From Xylona heveae TC161 (Eukaryota; Ascomycota; Xylonomycetes; Xylonales; Xylonaceae): 64,000 nucleotides of DNA. The translations under genes and the position numbers were made by a program. Under the pieces are notes generated by a model, which saw nothing but the letters and a program-made list of their open reading frames with translations, was not told where the DNA came from and searched no databases. Below, one piece after another: positions 1-10,545 of the stretch; within the stretch, counting starts at the first letter, position 1; each line of letters starts with the position of its first letter. Location: assembly GCF_001619985.1 (NCBI RefSeq), contig NW_017264194.1, forward strand, positions 2,041,511 through 2,105,510, read 5' to 3'.

Positions 1-236
1 GCGTGTTTGTCAATACCGTGATCTCACCCAAGGCGCTCGTGGTGCGCCGCGAAGATGGCTTCGAGAAGCGGGTGCTGTACCGCTGCGGTCGCTGCAGAGT
101 TGCTGTGGGATATGTGCTAGAGGGCGAACGAAAAGTGGTATACCTTCTTCCCGAGGGCTTAGTAAGGACCAAAGAGATGCTGGAAGAGAAAGGCCCCGCG
201 AATGAGATAGAAAAGATGATTCCTCTGATAGCTTGA
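1..236 (+). CDS. STEEP1-like (CXorf56/UPF0428 family) protein, 3' end only
   Basis: Only the last 77 codons are in the window. The frame is open from the first base and ends at TGA 234-236. The GTG at position 3 is not a credible fungal start, so the gene begins outside. The visible part has a C-G-R-C pair (residues about 28-31 of the fragment), followed by a hydrophobic stretch and a short charged tail ending in IPLIA. The arrangement of a basic residue before the CxxC, then VAVGY and a leucine-rich tail, resembles the zinc-binding core of STEEP1 proteins. In animals STEEP1 helps STING leave the ER; the fungal homologues have no settled role. The assignment rests on a short piece and remembered family resemblance, so another small zinc-ribbon protein is possible. 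Confidence 0.55.
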   Translation, partial: VFVNTVISPKALVVRREDGFEKRVLYRCGRCRVAVGYVLEGERKVVYLLPEGLVRTKEMLEEKGPANEIEKMIPLIA

Positions 237-912
237 TGGCATTTGGTCCATATTGGCCAGGTAGACAAACGGACTAGGAAAAGCGATCGGAAAGAAGCAG
301 CTTTTCCCAGAACATCTGCGTCCTCTATAGGATTTATAAACATCTGTTGATTGGGAGTTATGGGCAGGATATCATACAAGGTCTTTTCTGGCGTAACGAA
401 CGACCTACTAGCAAGGCGCTTCAGGAGTTCTTATGATTTGCATTAGGCGTAGGCCATCTTCAAGCATATCACCAATGAAAGAAGAGAAAGCCAAGTCATT
501 TGGAATTCAAGCTGCTTTGGGCTAGAGCTAGGAAAAAGGGCAAATGACCCTTATCTACAGAAGTTGTGAGGTGGACTGTAACCATGATATTATGCGACCG
601 CTATGTATCCAGACACCGGCGGCCACGAAAAGAGACCGCTCTGACTGAAAAGAAACCCAAACCCAACAAAAACCTTTCAAAGTAATTCGTTTCAGAATCG
701 CTTTCGTGAGTTGCGTATTCCGTGTGAAGCAATAAACGTGTTTGGTCGAACTGAATGATGCGTATCAAAGTATTTCCCACAAAGTGGCTAGGAAGGATGC
801 GAATCGAGAATTGCAAATTGACGGACCCTTATCGTCTCATCTCGAGAGGAGAATAGGCCTACTTCCGTGGAGCCTCAAAATGTGATTATTGATAAAATCA
901 TAGGCGTTGCAT
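237..912. other. Convergent intergenic region
   Basis: Lies between the ends of the STEEP1-like gene and MLC1. AT-rich sequence compatible with two 3' UTRs. A 71-codon reverse frame here has no recognisable domain, and I see nothing else. Confidence 0.6.
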
Positions 913-1597
913 TTAGTTTGCGAGAATGGTCCGGACAAGATCTATCATTCCGTCAGCATTTTGAAATCAAATTTAGGAGCTCGACCGGACGATCTTACCG
1001 ACGTAGTTGACATTGTCGCCAGTGGTATCAACACCCTTCAGAAGTTCGTTAACTTCCTCTTCAGTCATCTTCTCGCCCAAATTCATCAAAACTAAAGGAG
1101 CATCAGCCTCTCTGGTCCGAGAAAAGCCTGCCACGGCCATTCGAGCAAAGTGGGGGGCTCCGCAATGATTCCGCCCTTTATCCAGGAGAACATACTGTAC
1201 TTGAGCTGTCCGACAGCGATATATCCAGTCAGGTCTTTATCAAAGACCTGGAAACCGCGACAATACTCCTCGGGCTCGCCCGGGTCGCGGAAACCGCCAG
1301 GCCGGTTGAGGAGCTTCACAAACGACTCATAGTCAACTAATTGGCGGAGTGCGTTAGTCGATCATCTCGATAGGCAATATATTCGCGCGCCAGAGCAAGG
1401 AGGTCCATTCACTTACAATCGCCTCCAGCAGCTTGTTCGAGCTCAGAAACCTCCGCGAGAGTCGGATTCTGACCGCATGCGCGGAGGAGGTCGCCGAGAG
1501 ACTCGAGGGCAACCTGGCCGTTGCCGCGCTTATCGAAGAGCGCAAAGGCTTCCTTGTAGTTGGCAGAAGACTGATCGAGTGAGTGTGCGTTCGACAT
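913..1597 (-). CDS. MLC1: Myosin II essential light chain (Cdc4/Mlc1), EF-hand protein
   Basis: Four exons give 147 aa: 1597-1417, 1336-1196, 1091-999 and 941-913, joined by 80-, 104- and 57-nt introns starting GTAAGT, GTATGT and GTAAGA. The product reads as a calmodulin-fold protein: residues about 15-26 hold F-D-K-R-G-N-G, then NRPGGF, then F-D-K-D-L-T-G-Y, then N-L-G-E-K-M-T and a C-terminal VRTILAN. These are hallmarks of fungal Cdc4/Mlc1 light chains, which bind IQ motifs of type II and V myosins and are needed for the cytokinetic ring and septation. All visible EF loops lack the acidic residue at position 12 (S, Q and L instead), so calcium binding is unlikely, as known for this family. 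The start ATG at 1597 gives the usual family length. The last exon (29 nt) was found by its frame and the conserved C-terminus. Confidence 0.88.
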
Positions 1598-2559
1598 GTT
1601 TGATGAAATGGATTGAGAATCCCAAGTAAAGCAAAGCGAAGCAAATGTAGAAGGATTCGAATCAAGAAGGAGAAGTGTCCCGCTGTGAAGAGCTTATGGA
1701 AGAGCGTGCAAGGGCCTTTGCGATTGGGAATAGAAGACGTAGAGCAAGGAGACAGAGTTGATGATCGTGCAGATTTCAAAATGTTGAAGAGATGCAGAAT
1801 CAAATGTAAACCAGCCAGAGACGCATGCGCAGTATTATTGATCGCTGTTTGGGAATCCTGTTGTTGGCGCGGCCTGCTTTGGTTCCAACTTCCCCCAAGG
1901 GAAGTCGGTCGCCCAGATCGGGAAGGAGCGGCCGGGCCGACGCCAGGGTCCCTCAAACGACTCCCATTTTTTGCGTGCGAGTAGAGTACGGGCAGAGAAC
2001 AGGGCAGAGACGTACCATAGTTCTTGCAGGTGGACACGATATGTGATAAAAGACAATGGGGCGTCTGTGCTAGGATTGTTGGAATGCAGATTGAACGTGT
2101 GCTTGAAGGACGACAGCAGAGTGGTTAGTGTAGACGATTGATGAGTAGTAATAGTAATGTGGAGAGACTGCTGTGTTTACCCACTTCTTGTCGAGGGGCT
2201 TTGGGCCGTGCTGAAGTTATCACCGATCCCTGGTCATTGTGGCTTGGTTGCTATGGCACCCACAGAACGATCAACAACATCACAAAGTTCCGCTCCTGCA
2301 CTATCCGCCTAGGGATGTCAATCACATGTATACTCCGAAATTGTACAAAGATAAAAATGAGATTGGCAGACTCTCATAATTCGTATCGAATCTTAAATCG
2401 ATTGAGAAAGATAAACCCGCATTATTTTTGTAATCAGTCACGACAATAAGATTAAAAAACATGCCAAGGAATTGCAGGACATCTCGCACAGCTGTATGGA
2501 CGGGGATCCATTATCAGGATTAGATCTTAATCTATATACGCAAATAGTGCTGTAGAAAT
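1598..2559. other. MLC1 promoter/leader and HAUS6 3' flank
   Basis: About 960 bp upstream of MLC1 and downstream of the HAUS6-like gene, both on the minus strand. Overlapping open frames up to 227 codons occur on both strands, but none shows a domain or plausible composition. They look like chance frames in a GC-richer leader region, possibly with a 5' UTR intron. Confidence 0.5.
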
Positions 2560-4895
2560 TCAGATTCTCCGCGCTGTTCGGACAAGTGGGGAGCTACCCC
2601 AAGCTTCTTCTAGCTCGTCATTCTCATCAGATTCAGCTTCGACCTCAAGTCCAGGCAAGAAACCATCTCTTATCGGCGAGATTGTGGGGCTGACTGCAAT
2701 TTTCGGCCTGCTTTTGAATACGCTGGCATACTCTGCTTCCGCACTAAACAATTCCTCTCGGGGGGTAGATGCCCTGGATGCATCACCTTTGCCGGAAGCT
2801 TTCAATGGAGTCTCAAATGGATTGTTAGGAAGTAGGTTTGCCGTTATTGCTTCGTTCCCATCGTCAGACCTTTGCAGAGAAGATGCGCTCGACATTGATT
2901 TCCGTGTCCGATCGGCCAGGGAAAGTTTCTGGTCTGTTTCATCCGAGGATTGAATATGCTCCTGGTGAGCGTCCTCGATGTTAATCTCGGGCGGTTGGTC
3001 CTTCACCATTTCTTCCATGAATCCCAAGTTTGAAAATCGCAAAGACATTCGCGCACGCTCAGCGAGGGGTCGTTGTGGCTTGACGGGCGAAGGCTCAGCA
3101 TTTGCTATCGAGAAAACGATCTTTTCTGCAATCATATCCTCTTCGCTGAGCCCAATTGAATGTCTCGCGCCCTGTGACTGCCTCCGTTGTAGATCGTGCT
3201 CATTGTTGATACGTGCACTTTGCTCATTGCTCATTTCAACGCTAGTATCGATATTGGCTCCATCATCGTCTAATTCTGCCGTAGGACTCATGTGAGAATA
3301 ATCTTTAACAGGAACTGATGGTTGCTCAGATGAGGGTTCGGGCTCTTCCAAATTGGTCGCGCCAATTTCAACATCGCTTTCGCCCCTCCCTGGAATGTGT
3401 CCGGAGCCAAGTGGCTTGTCGACACTGTCAGCGTCCAGACCAAACCGCTCAGGATTTTCATGTTGCTTTTCTGTTTCTTTTGCGAGAGCAATTGTCGCTG
3501 ATAATGAATGTCCATGTCGAGCACTCTGTATAGGTTTTGCCTTCCTTTTTGCCTTTCCAACATTCTCCAACTCTGAAATTAGCTTTTGCGTCATGTTCTG
3601 ATAGTCGAAAGCAGCATGCGAGGAAGGATCAAATTTCACCGCGGCAGAAGAATGATGCGGAACATTTCCAGTTGTATACAATCCGTTGAGTTTACCCGGC
3701 ACAAGGTCGGTGTGTTCTGAGAACCGTAACGACAGAATATTCTGCTTCTTCTTTTCTTGTTTGGACATGTCCACTTGACGGCTCTCATCGCGTTTGAGGA
3801 AATTTTCGCGGAACAACTTCCACCGATGAAGTCGCAACCGCTGCTCCGTTACACGTGCATTGAGATCTTCCAGTAGTCCTGTAGTAGCTCCTGATTTCAG
3901 ATCTTTCATTGTCCCTTCCTTGACCTTGGCCGAGATCTCATGGAATGGCAAGGCCAGAAGAGGATCAGCAGCTCCTGTCCCTTCGCCCTCCACTAAGAGC
4001 TTTAGCCATTGAGGATCGCCCAACCAGTTTGCTCTCAGTTCTGATTTCAACATTTCAACTTCGGCATCGCTCAGCTCCTGATGTGAACTCTCCTTCAATT
4101 CTTTTTCAGCCTTTTCTCTTTGCTCGTCGATCTGTTCCTGCTTTGCTCTGAGTATGGCGCTGAATTCGGCATATCTGGTCGCAACATTTTGCTTTCTTTG
4201 CAAAGCAGCAACTAGGCTCCCTCTGTGGGCAATGGTAAGCGGCAACAGAAGCTTTTGATCCTTAGCGGACATGTAAGATGTTGTTGAGAGCTTCATCATG
4301 AGGCTTGATACACCGTCCGGAATCTTTTCGCTCAGGATGACTTTTTTGAGTACGGCGGCGGAAAAGATCATGAGGACTTCCTCCAGTTTCTCGCCCTTAC
4401 ATTCGTCCAGCATGGTCTTTCGAAGGACTGTATCCCGTCCAAGGATACCATCTTTCTTGAGATCATTGAGGGCACGGAATAGCGCCGCGCGAAGGTTCAG
4501 CGACTGCAAAGGCTCAAGAGGCGGAAAGAATGGCCGCAGTTTCTGAACATTACGGCATTAGTTGTTTGGACACCCAGAGAGTAATGTTGATTTGTATGTT
4601 TCAAAATAGCAGTACATACATTTTTCGTTTCTATAGGATTCCAGATCTCAAAAAGTCGGAATAAAGCCCATTCTACGCTGGAGATTCGCGCCTTTTGGTT
4701 CTGGAGAGCAATCTTGGTAGAAAAGGTCTGTGGGGTGATTGATGGCCAGTCTGAACGCAAATGCAAGTCGAGTAGACGCAAATTTGTCAGAAAGAGATTG
4801 ATGTTTGAAGGGATGTGTTCTGGTGCAGGCTGGGAGGTATTTGGACCCCTGCTGATCTGCGGTGGCCTAATGGTTGCTGCGGTCCTTGAAGACAT
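2560..4895 (-). CDS. HAUS6: HAUS augmin-like complex subunit 6 (N-terminal HAUS6 domain)
   Basis: Two exons, 4895-4620 and 4542-2560, joined by a 77-nt GTATGT...CAG intron, give 752 aa. Translation is taken from ATG 4895, because upstream in-frame codons are only TTG. Residues about 20-300 form the region resembling the HAUS6 N-terminal domain: SNINLFLTNLRLLDL, then KLRPFFPPLEPLQSLNLRAA (the junction of the two exons), an all-helical segment, and a charged coiled coil of RAKQEQIDEQREKAEKEL type. The C-terminal half is acidic, Ser/Pro-rich and probably disordered, with SP/TP sites (for example SPTISPIRDG). Augmin binds existing microtubules and recruits gamma-tubulin for branching nucleation in the spindle. 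It is present in filamentous Aspergillus but absent from budding and fission yeast. The family call is from sequence pattern only. Confidence 0.72.
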
Positions 4896-5385
4896 GGCGG
4901 AGGAAAGCAATGTAAACAAGGTATATTTAATTTTGCAGTGTTTTGTAAAGTTTGTTGTGCATTACGTCGCACAGAGCATGGCTTGATGATAGATAAGCTT
5001 CATGTGCTTGTCGCGAGTTTGGGAAAACCCCACGTGAAGCGGTGAGTGGAACGTTTGATAAAACAAGCTGGTGATTGGACGATTGTTGTTGTGGGCGATG
5101 TTGACAGCGTAATTCTGCCGCGACACACCGCCTCCGTGTTTGACGGGAACCAGAGAGACAAACGACGCTGGAGAGCCGAGATGCCCCGCCGCCTGCTTGA
5201 TAAATGCGCATGACCATGCATGTTCCCACTCTTCTTCATCTTCTCGACCTTTCTCCTTTATTCTCTCAAGTGACTCTGAGGGTATTCTTTGTAAATATAT
5301 CTGGAGTTCTGAAATCTCCAATTCTCTAGCCTTTTGATTTCTTTCATTTTGAACCTTTCACTCTGATCTACCATTCACTTTCGAT
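4896..5385. promoter_or_regulatory. Divergent promoter, HAUS6-like / HD-domain gene
   Basis: 490 bp between the two start codons. It contains an inverted CCAAT box (ATTGG near 5073). Close to the plus-strand gene, the 5' leader is CT-rich (5225-5385), typical of fungal leaders. Confidence 0.5.
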
Positions 5386-6328
5386 ATGGTCTCAGCCGCT
5401 CCCACGAACGGTGCTCCAGGTGAGCTCATTCCTATAAATTCATGCTTTGGTATCATAGAATTTGTCAATTGACACAAAACCTTCTACAGTCTCCGAAGCA
5501 GCCACCATGACTCCCCCTTCGTCGCAAGAGCAGCAGTGGTCTGTAGACTCAGGTTCGTACAGATACCGGGCCCATTAAAATCCCGCATTGCGGCATTCCA
5601 AACGCGACTGACGAATATACTTACTAGTTGTATCGACATTGTCCACGCCATTGGAGGCAAACACGACCTCTCCTGTCCCATTTTTCCACCTTCTAGAGCG
5701 GCTCAAGACGACTAAGCGAGAAGGATGGCGACGATTCAATATCAACCACGGCGAATCCATCTCGGACCACATGTACCGAATGTCGCTGCTCACAATGTTT
5801 GCTCCCCCTTCGCTGGCCTCTCGTATTGACGTGCAGCGCTGCACGCGCATGGCGCTCGTTCACGACATGGCGGAGGCCCTGGTCGGCGATATTACTCCTG
5901 TTGACGGCGTGCCCAAGGCGGAGAAGTCGCGCCGCGAGGCCGAGACTATGGATTTCATCTGCAAATCGCTTCTTGGCAGAGTGCCAAGCGCTGGGACTGG
6001 GGAGCAGATTCGTGCTATTTGGCAGGAATACGAGGACGGCGAGACGCTCGAATCTAAATACGTCCACGATATCGATAAGGTCGAGCTTCTCCTGCAGATG
6101 GTGGAATATGAGCGCGCACACGAGGGCGCCATTGACTTGCAGGAGTTCTCGTATGTCGCCACTCGTATAGTGCTACCTGAAGTTAAGGCCTGGGCCGAGG
6201 ACATTCTCCGAGAGAGAGAGGTGTTTTGGGAGGGTATCGGTAGAAAGCACAAAGCTGGTCTCAGCGACAAATTGAAGTCCCAGCAGGACGAGTATTACAG
6301 CAGCGGTCCATCGGCAGCCAAGCCTTGA
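5386..6328 (+). CDS. HD-domain 5'-deoxynucleotidase (HDDC2/YfbR-like)
   Basis: Three exons, 5386-5419, 5490-5552 and 5628-6328, with introns of 70 and 75 nt, give 265 aa. Residues about 50-220 form an HD hydrolase domain: S-D-H-M-Y-R supplies the first metal His, V-H-D-M-A-E the HD pair, and Y-V-H-D-I-D-K-V-E the distal Asp. The order and spacing match the HDDC2/YGK1/YfbR subfamily, metal-dependent enzymes that remove phosphate from deoxyribonucleoside 5'-monophosphates. The N-terminal 45 residues, made by the two short exons, are Pro/Ser/Thr-rich and poorly conserved. A second ATG in exon 2 (about 5506) could serve as an alternative start. The activity is inferred from the family. Confidence 0.85.
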
Positions 6329-6768
6329 GGGCTCTCGCTCAGCATACATTTCTTTCGATTTCTCATGAGCATGCATTGCTTCTGAACTCCGTCTCACCTT
6401 TGTGTTTTTTTCTTCTTCTTTTCCTTACTGGCTGGCGGGTCGTGAATCATACCCTATTCACTTGGCATTAAGCTGTGCGTTAATGACATTATGAGCATGG
6501 GCTGGAGCGGTATTTGCATATTAGAAGGAGCTTTTTTTCAGGAATAATATGCATTTTGCAATTTGAATTCAGATTATTTCTAATACTCAAGAAAAAGTGA
6601 AACAAAACCTTGGAAAAGGTCTCAAGTCGTAAATGCATTCTCTAATCTACCTTGACTATAGTGCCCGCAAGACGCCTAGAACCATGACTATATTCAAAAA
6701 AAGGAGCAGCAGATCGTCCTATCCCCATAAATAACCAGCATTCAGCCGCAAATACAGGATTAAATCAA
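6329..6768. other. Convergent 3' region
   Basis: 440 bp between the stops of the HD-domain gene and MSP1. AT-rich with T and A tracts, fitting two 3' UTRs. No coding signal is seen. Confidence 0.6.
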
Positions 6769-8226
6769 TTAATCGGTTTCCTCTGTCAGGGACTCTGATT
6801 CAGCAAATTCAGCCATCCGCGCGCGCTGGCCCATATCCGTTAAATTTTCCTGAATCATGTGCAGGCCCCCTTTACGGTTGAAGAAGTCCTCTGTAACAAT
6901 ACCCCGAACCTCGCCCGGATTGACCCGGTCCATCGACTCGCCACGCGAAGACTTTGAGCGGATCAGCTCTCGCACTGGCCCCATCGCAGCATCTCTGCAC
7001 GCTTCCTTGATGTCGCTTCCCGACATGCCGGCAGTCGCGCGGACCAAAAGGTCCAAATCAAATCGATCCTTGTCCACCTTGGTGTCCTCAAGCACAAGTT
7101 GGAAGATACGGCGGCGTTGGTGTGCAGATGGAAGGGAAACAGGGAACTTTTTCGGCATACGGCGAAGAATGGCCTCGTCAATATCCTGGATGCGATTGGT
7201 GGCGCCGAGGATCAGGATGCGGGCAGGATGTCCGGATGCACTGGCGGATGTTAACCCATCCCAGTGTGTCATAAACCTGGATGGGAAAAAAAAATTAGTA
7301 AGGGGGGTTTCCAGGGAATAGAACGCTTGCTGAAGGAATGGGGGAGCATGACGTACTCTGCTTTAACCATGCCGCTGGCCTCATGTTCGCCGCTTCTGCG
7401 CGTTCCCAGCACAGCATCAATCTCGTCAATGAAAACAATGGCTGGTTGAAGCTTTCTCGCCAGCGAGAAAACTGCATTAACCAACTTGTTTGAATCTCCG
7501 TACCACTTCTCCGTCAAGGTGGAAATATGTAAGTTGATGAAGCAAGCACCGCTTTCGCGGGCAAGGGCCTTTGCCAACATGGTCTTTCCACATCCTGGGG
7601 GCCCGTACAGCAGCACGCCAGAAGGCGCCGAAAGTAGCGAAGAAGTGTGCGAATATAGATGCGGGAGGGTGAGGGGGTAAATGACGGATTCTTTGAGTTC
7701 CTCAATGATGTCGTCGAGACCGCCAATATCTTAAAAAGAGAGTTAGAACAAGACACATTCAGCCTTGACCCATCCGGCCGCCTCAGAAAAACTTACCCTC
7801 AAATGTTACTGCGATGTCGTCTGGTGCCACCAAGTCCATCGCAATCGTTTGCTCATACTGATTGAGCACTAGGTCTTCTTTGCGGGGCCGTCGCGCCTCC
7901 TCCTCGTTGGACCGGGATTTCTCCTTTGACGGACCATCCAGTCTCCGCAAGGCGGCGGTTGATGCTGCTGCTTTTCGCTTTGCTTCCTCCTTCTGATCGG
8001 ACTCTGGGTCAAGGCGCGAAAGGATATATCTAACAACATAGTATGTTGAGACCTGCTGTACTAGAGATCAGCAATGGACATTGGGCTAATGGCGATCATT
8101 TGAGCTGAAGAGCAGAGAAGTATGATTCAAGAGCGCTTCCACTTTAACAACACATACCGCAGCAGCAATTAAGATGAGATCCTGGAAGAGCTGAAACTTC
8201 CGCCCAGGACCTTGACCAGGGGCCAT
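6769..8226 (-). CDS. MSP1: Msp1/ATAD1 AAA ATPase, mitochondrial outer-membrane extractase
   Basis: Four exons, 8226-8158, 8055-7797, 7729-7357 and 7276-6769, give 402 aa, the usual Msp1 length. An N-terminal hydrophobic segment (residues about 15-35, [11 protein letters not shown] then [10 protein letters not shown]) is the membrane anchor and is split by intron 1. [17 protein letters not shown] leads into the AAA module, with Walker A G-P-P-G-C-G-K-T, Walker B I-V-F-I-D-E-I-D, the sensor segment G-A-T-N-R, and arginine fingers in [10 protein letters not shown]. Msp1 pulls mislocalised tail-anchored proteins out of the mitochondrial outer membrane and peroxisomes. The linker after [17 protein letters not shown] is close to the family pattern. 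The gene is divergent from CSM1/PCS1, sharing a 537-bp promoter. Confidence 0.92.
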
Positions 8227-8763
8227 GGTTAGTCAATGGGACGATGGAAACCGCAAGGACAGGTTTGGCCGGAAAAGTGAAGAAAAGCTGAAAATCAATT
8301 GACGTATAAAGCCGGGTCACAAAAGATCGAGGCTGAGGTTTCAGAAAATATGACAGAAACACAAATAGCACTATTATATACTCCAGAGGAGCATTGCTGG
8401 TGTTCGAGGACGGCGGTGAGTTGTATGCTTCTCGACAGATAATGATGCGCCACATGAAGAGGCTCAGTATGTGGCTCCTCCGTGGCTGATCAAGTGGCTC
8501 GTGCACAAGGGTCGATCCGAGGTTCAGCTTCTATTGGCGGATCAAGCGAAGCGCTGTAGCAAAATGTCGTGTCACGTGGAAGCGCGATTCGGTGCCCCAA
8601 ACACGTCGGAGGCTCGCCATCGAGTAAACAAATCTCCCCCCTCCCAAAAGCAACCCTGGTTTCCCGATCTGACATCAATAATTTACAAGGGCTATCGCAC
8701 AAAAGCCAGCGACGACGTATTCGATTAATCTCGTAATCAGAATCGAGGAGAAGACAGTCAGAA
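8227..8763. promoter_or_regulatory. Divergent promoter, MSP1 / CSM1
   Basis: 537 bp between start codons. Open frames here (for example 8471-8728) have no domain and overlap the expected leader of CSM1. No individual site is certain. Confidence 0.4.
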
Positions 8764-10227
8764 ATGCCGCCTAAGCGTAAAGGACCTGCGACATTGGCAA
8801 ACATGGTCGACTCTGGCTCCGACGGAGAGCCCGAGCCAAGCAGCCAAATGTTGACACCGCCCTCGGCCGGCGAGAACGGAGAACCTCCAGCGAAAAGGGC
8901 ACGGGGACGCCCAAAGGGCTCTGCAATAAAGAGTACAAAAGCTAAGGAGCCTGCGCAATCCGCGACAAGATCTTCTGGCCGAAAAGCAGCGCCCGCGAAA
9001 CCTGAGCCCGCTACCAAAGGTGCAGCTTCACGCTCCAAATCTGAGAAAACAGTTCCAGCCAAAAGGAAACTTACTGCTCAATCTAAAGATCTCGAGATCA
9101 ATGTGGAAAAAGAGACTGCCAAAAAGGAAATTCCGGAATCGCAACCTCTGCCAGTTACTGTCCCTGAAGATTCATTCGTGTCGGACGGCGAGGATGATAT
9201 TTCGGCCCCCATGTCGCAGTATCCGCCTGCACACAGCAGAATCTCGCCAGCTAAGTCACGCGATATCATGGTGCCTCCGCGAAGAGGCAGAAATGGATCC
9301 GAGGCCGAGCCGCACGGAGGGGACCCAGCATTGAGACGAAAGTTGGGAGATATGACAAAGAAGTACGAGAATCTGGATTTCAAGTACCGCGCTCTGAGAG
9401 ACTTGGGTATAAAAGAGGCGGAGGCAAACTTTGATAAATATAAGAAACAAACGGATGAGCGGCACAAAGGTACGCTGAAGTTTGAAGTAGATAATGAATA
9501 GAGAACTAACTGCTCCAAAGCCGCAAACCAGCTTATCGGATCTCTTAAGGAACAGTTGGCCACGCAGACAACATTAGGACAAAAGTCAAAGACGCTACAG
9601 AAGCAATTGGATGAACGAGACGCGGAGCTGGACAAGCTCCGGGCCAAGGTCAACCAACTATCGTCTTCGCTCGCAGAAGCTCAGAGGGAAACTAAGGCAA
9701 TCTCGACAAAACTCGCAGCTACCCGCACCGCTGCTTCAACTGTTCAGAGCGCAGACGTTAAAGTTCCCGGCAGCGCAATCAAGGGCGGCGCGCAAGCTCG
9801 AACGATTATGATGGGCAGCGCTGAGGCAGCAGCAGCCGCTCAAAAGGCGCAGCTCAAAGAGGATCTGTACAGTGATCTTACTGGTTTGATTCTTCGCGGC
9901 GTGCAGAGGGAGCACGATGCCGACATCTATGACTGCATTCAGACCGGTCGCAATGGCAGTAAGTTTTATGATTATTTGGCCTCTCAGGGCGAGATGCTAA
10001 GTCAAGTCACAGCGCTGCATTTCAAATTAGAAGTTGCCATTCACGGCGAAAGCTACGAAACTACCGAGTTCCAGTATATACCATTACTTGATGCAAACAG
10101 AGACCGGGACCTCCTTGAACTTCTCCCCGATTATCTTAGCGAAGAGATTACTTTCCCAAGGTCACAGGCTGGCCGATTTTACGCCAAGATTGTCGAGACT
10201 CTGACGCGACGAATCATTGAAGAATGA
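8764..10227 (+). CDS. CSM1: Csm1/Pcs1 kinetochore (monopolin) protein
   Basis: Two exons, 8764-9469 and 9521-10227, separated by a 51-nt intron, give 470 aa. Residues 1-200 are basic and disordered, with an AT-hook-like RARGRPKGS motif near residue 47. Residues about 205-320 form a coiled coil (KKYENLDFKYRALRDLG, then repeated QLxxxxAELDKLRAKVNQL). The last 110 residues form the globular Csm1/Pcs1 C-terminal domain (DLYSDLTGLILRGV, FHYKLEVAIH-like stretch, EFQYIPLLD, LPDYLSEEITF). Csm1/Pcs1 clamps microtubule-binding sites at kinetochores and helps hold rDNA. The N-terminal basic tail probably contacts DNA or nucleosomes (inference). Intron removal joins HK to AANQLI in frame. Confidence 0.85.
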
Positions 10228-10545
10228 ATGGATAAGCTTGGAGCGAACGCGATTTGATTTTGGACGTTGGCACGCTGGGAGTTGGTGGCGTCTTGGACGA
10301 TATCCCTGGGGTTCTTTTGTTAGGAAGCGACAGGACTGTATGTCAAGCCGGGCGTTGGTAAGCCTCGACGGAGTTTTCTTTGAGCGGCTTGCAAGTTTTT
10401 TTTTATATGTTGTTAATGAACGACTGTGCCGTTTTTCTTCTCCTCTTCTATTCCTTTTTGTGTTCTTGGTTTAGATATCTCAGCGTATTATATGTATCTT
10501 GCAAAGAGGAATGGATGCCCATGTCATTTCAAACGACAGCTCATT
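10228..10545. other. Convergent 3' region
   Basis: 318 bp between CSM1 and the two-part HIT gene, T-rich around 10395-10460. No gene is seen. Confidence 0.55.

Noticed and set aside
1354-2037. 227-codon minus-strand frame rich in Ser/Arg/Leu
   Set aside because: Runs through MLC1 exon 1 in another frame and its leader; no recognisable domain.
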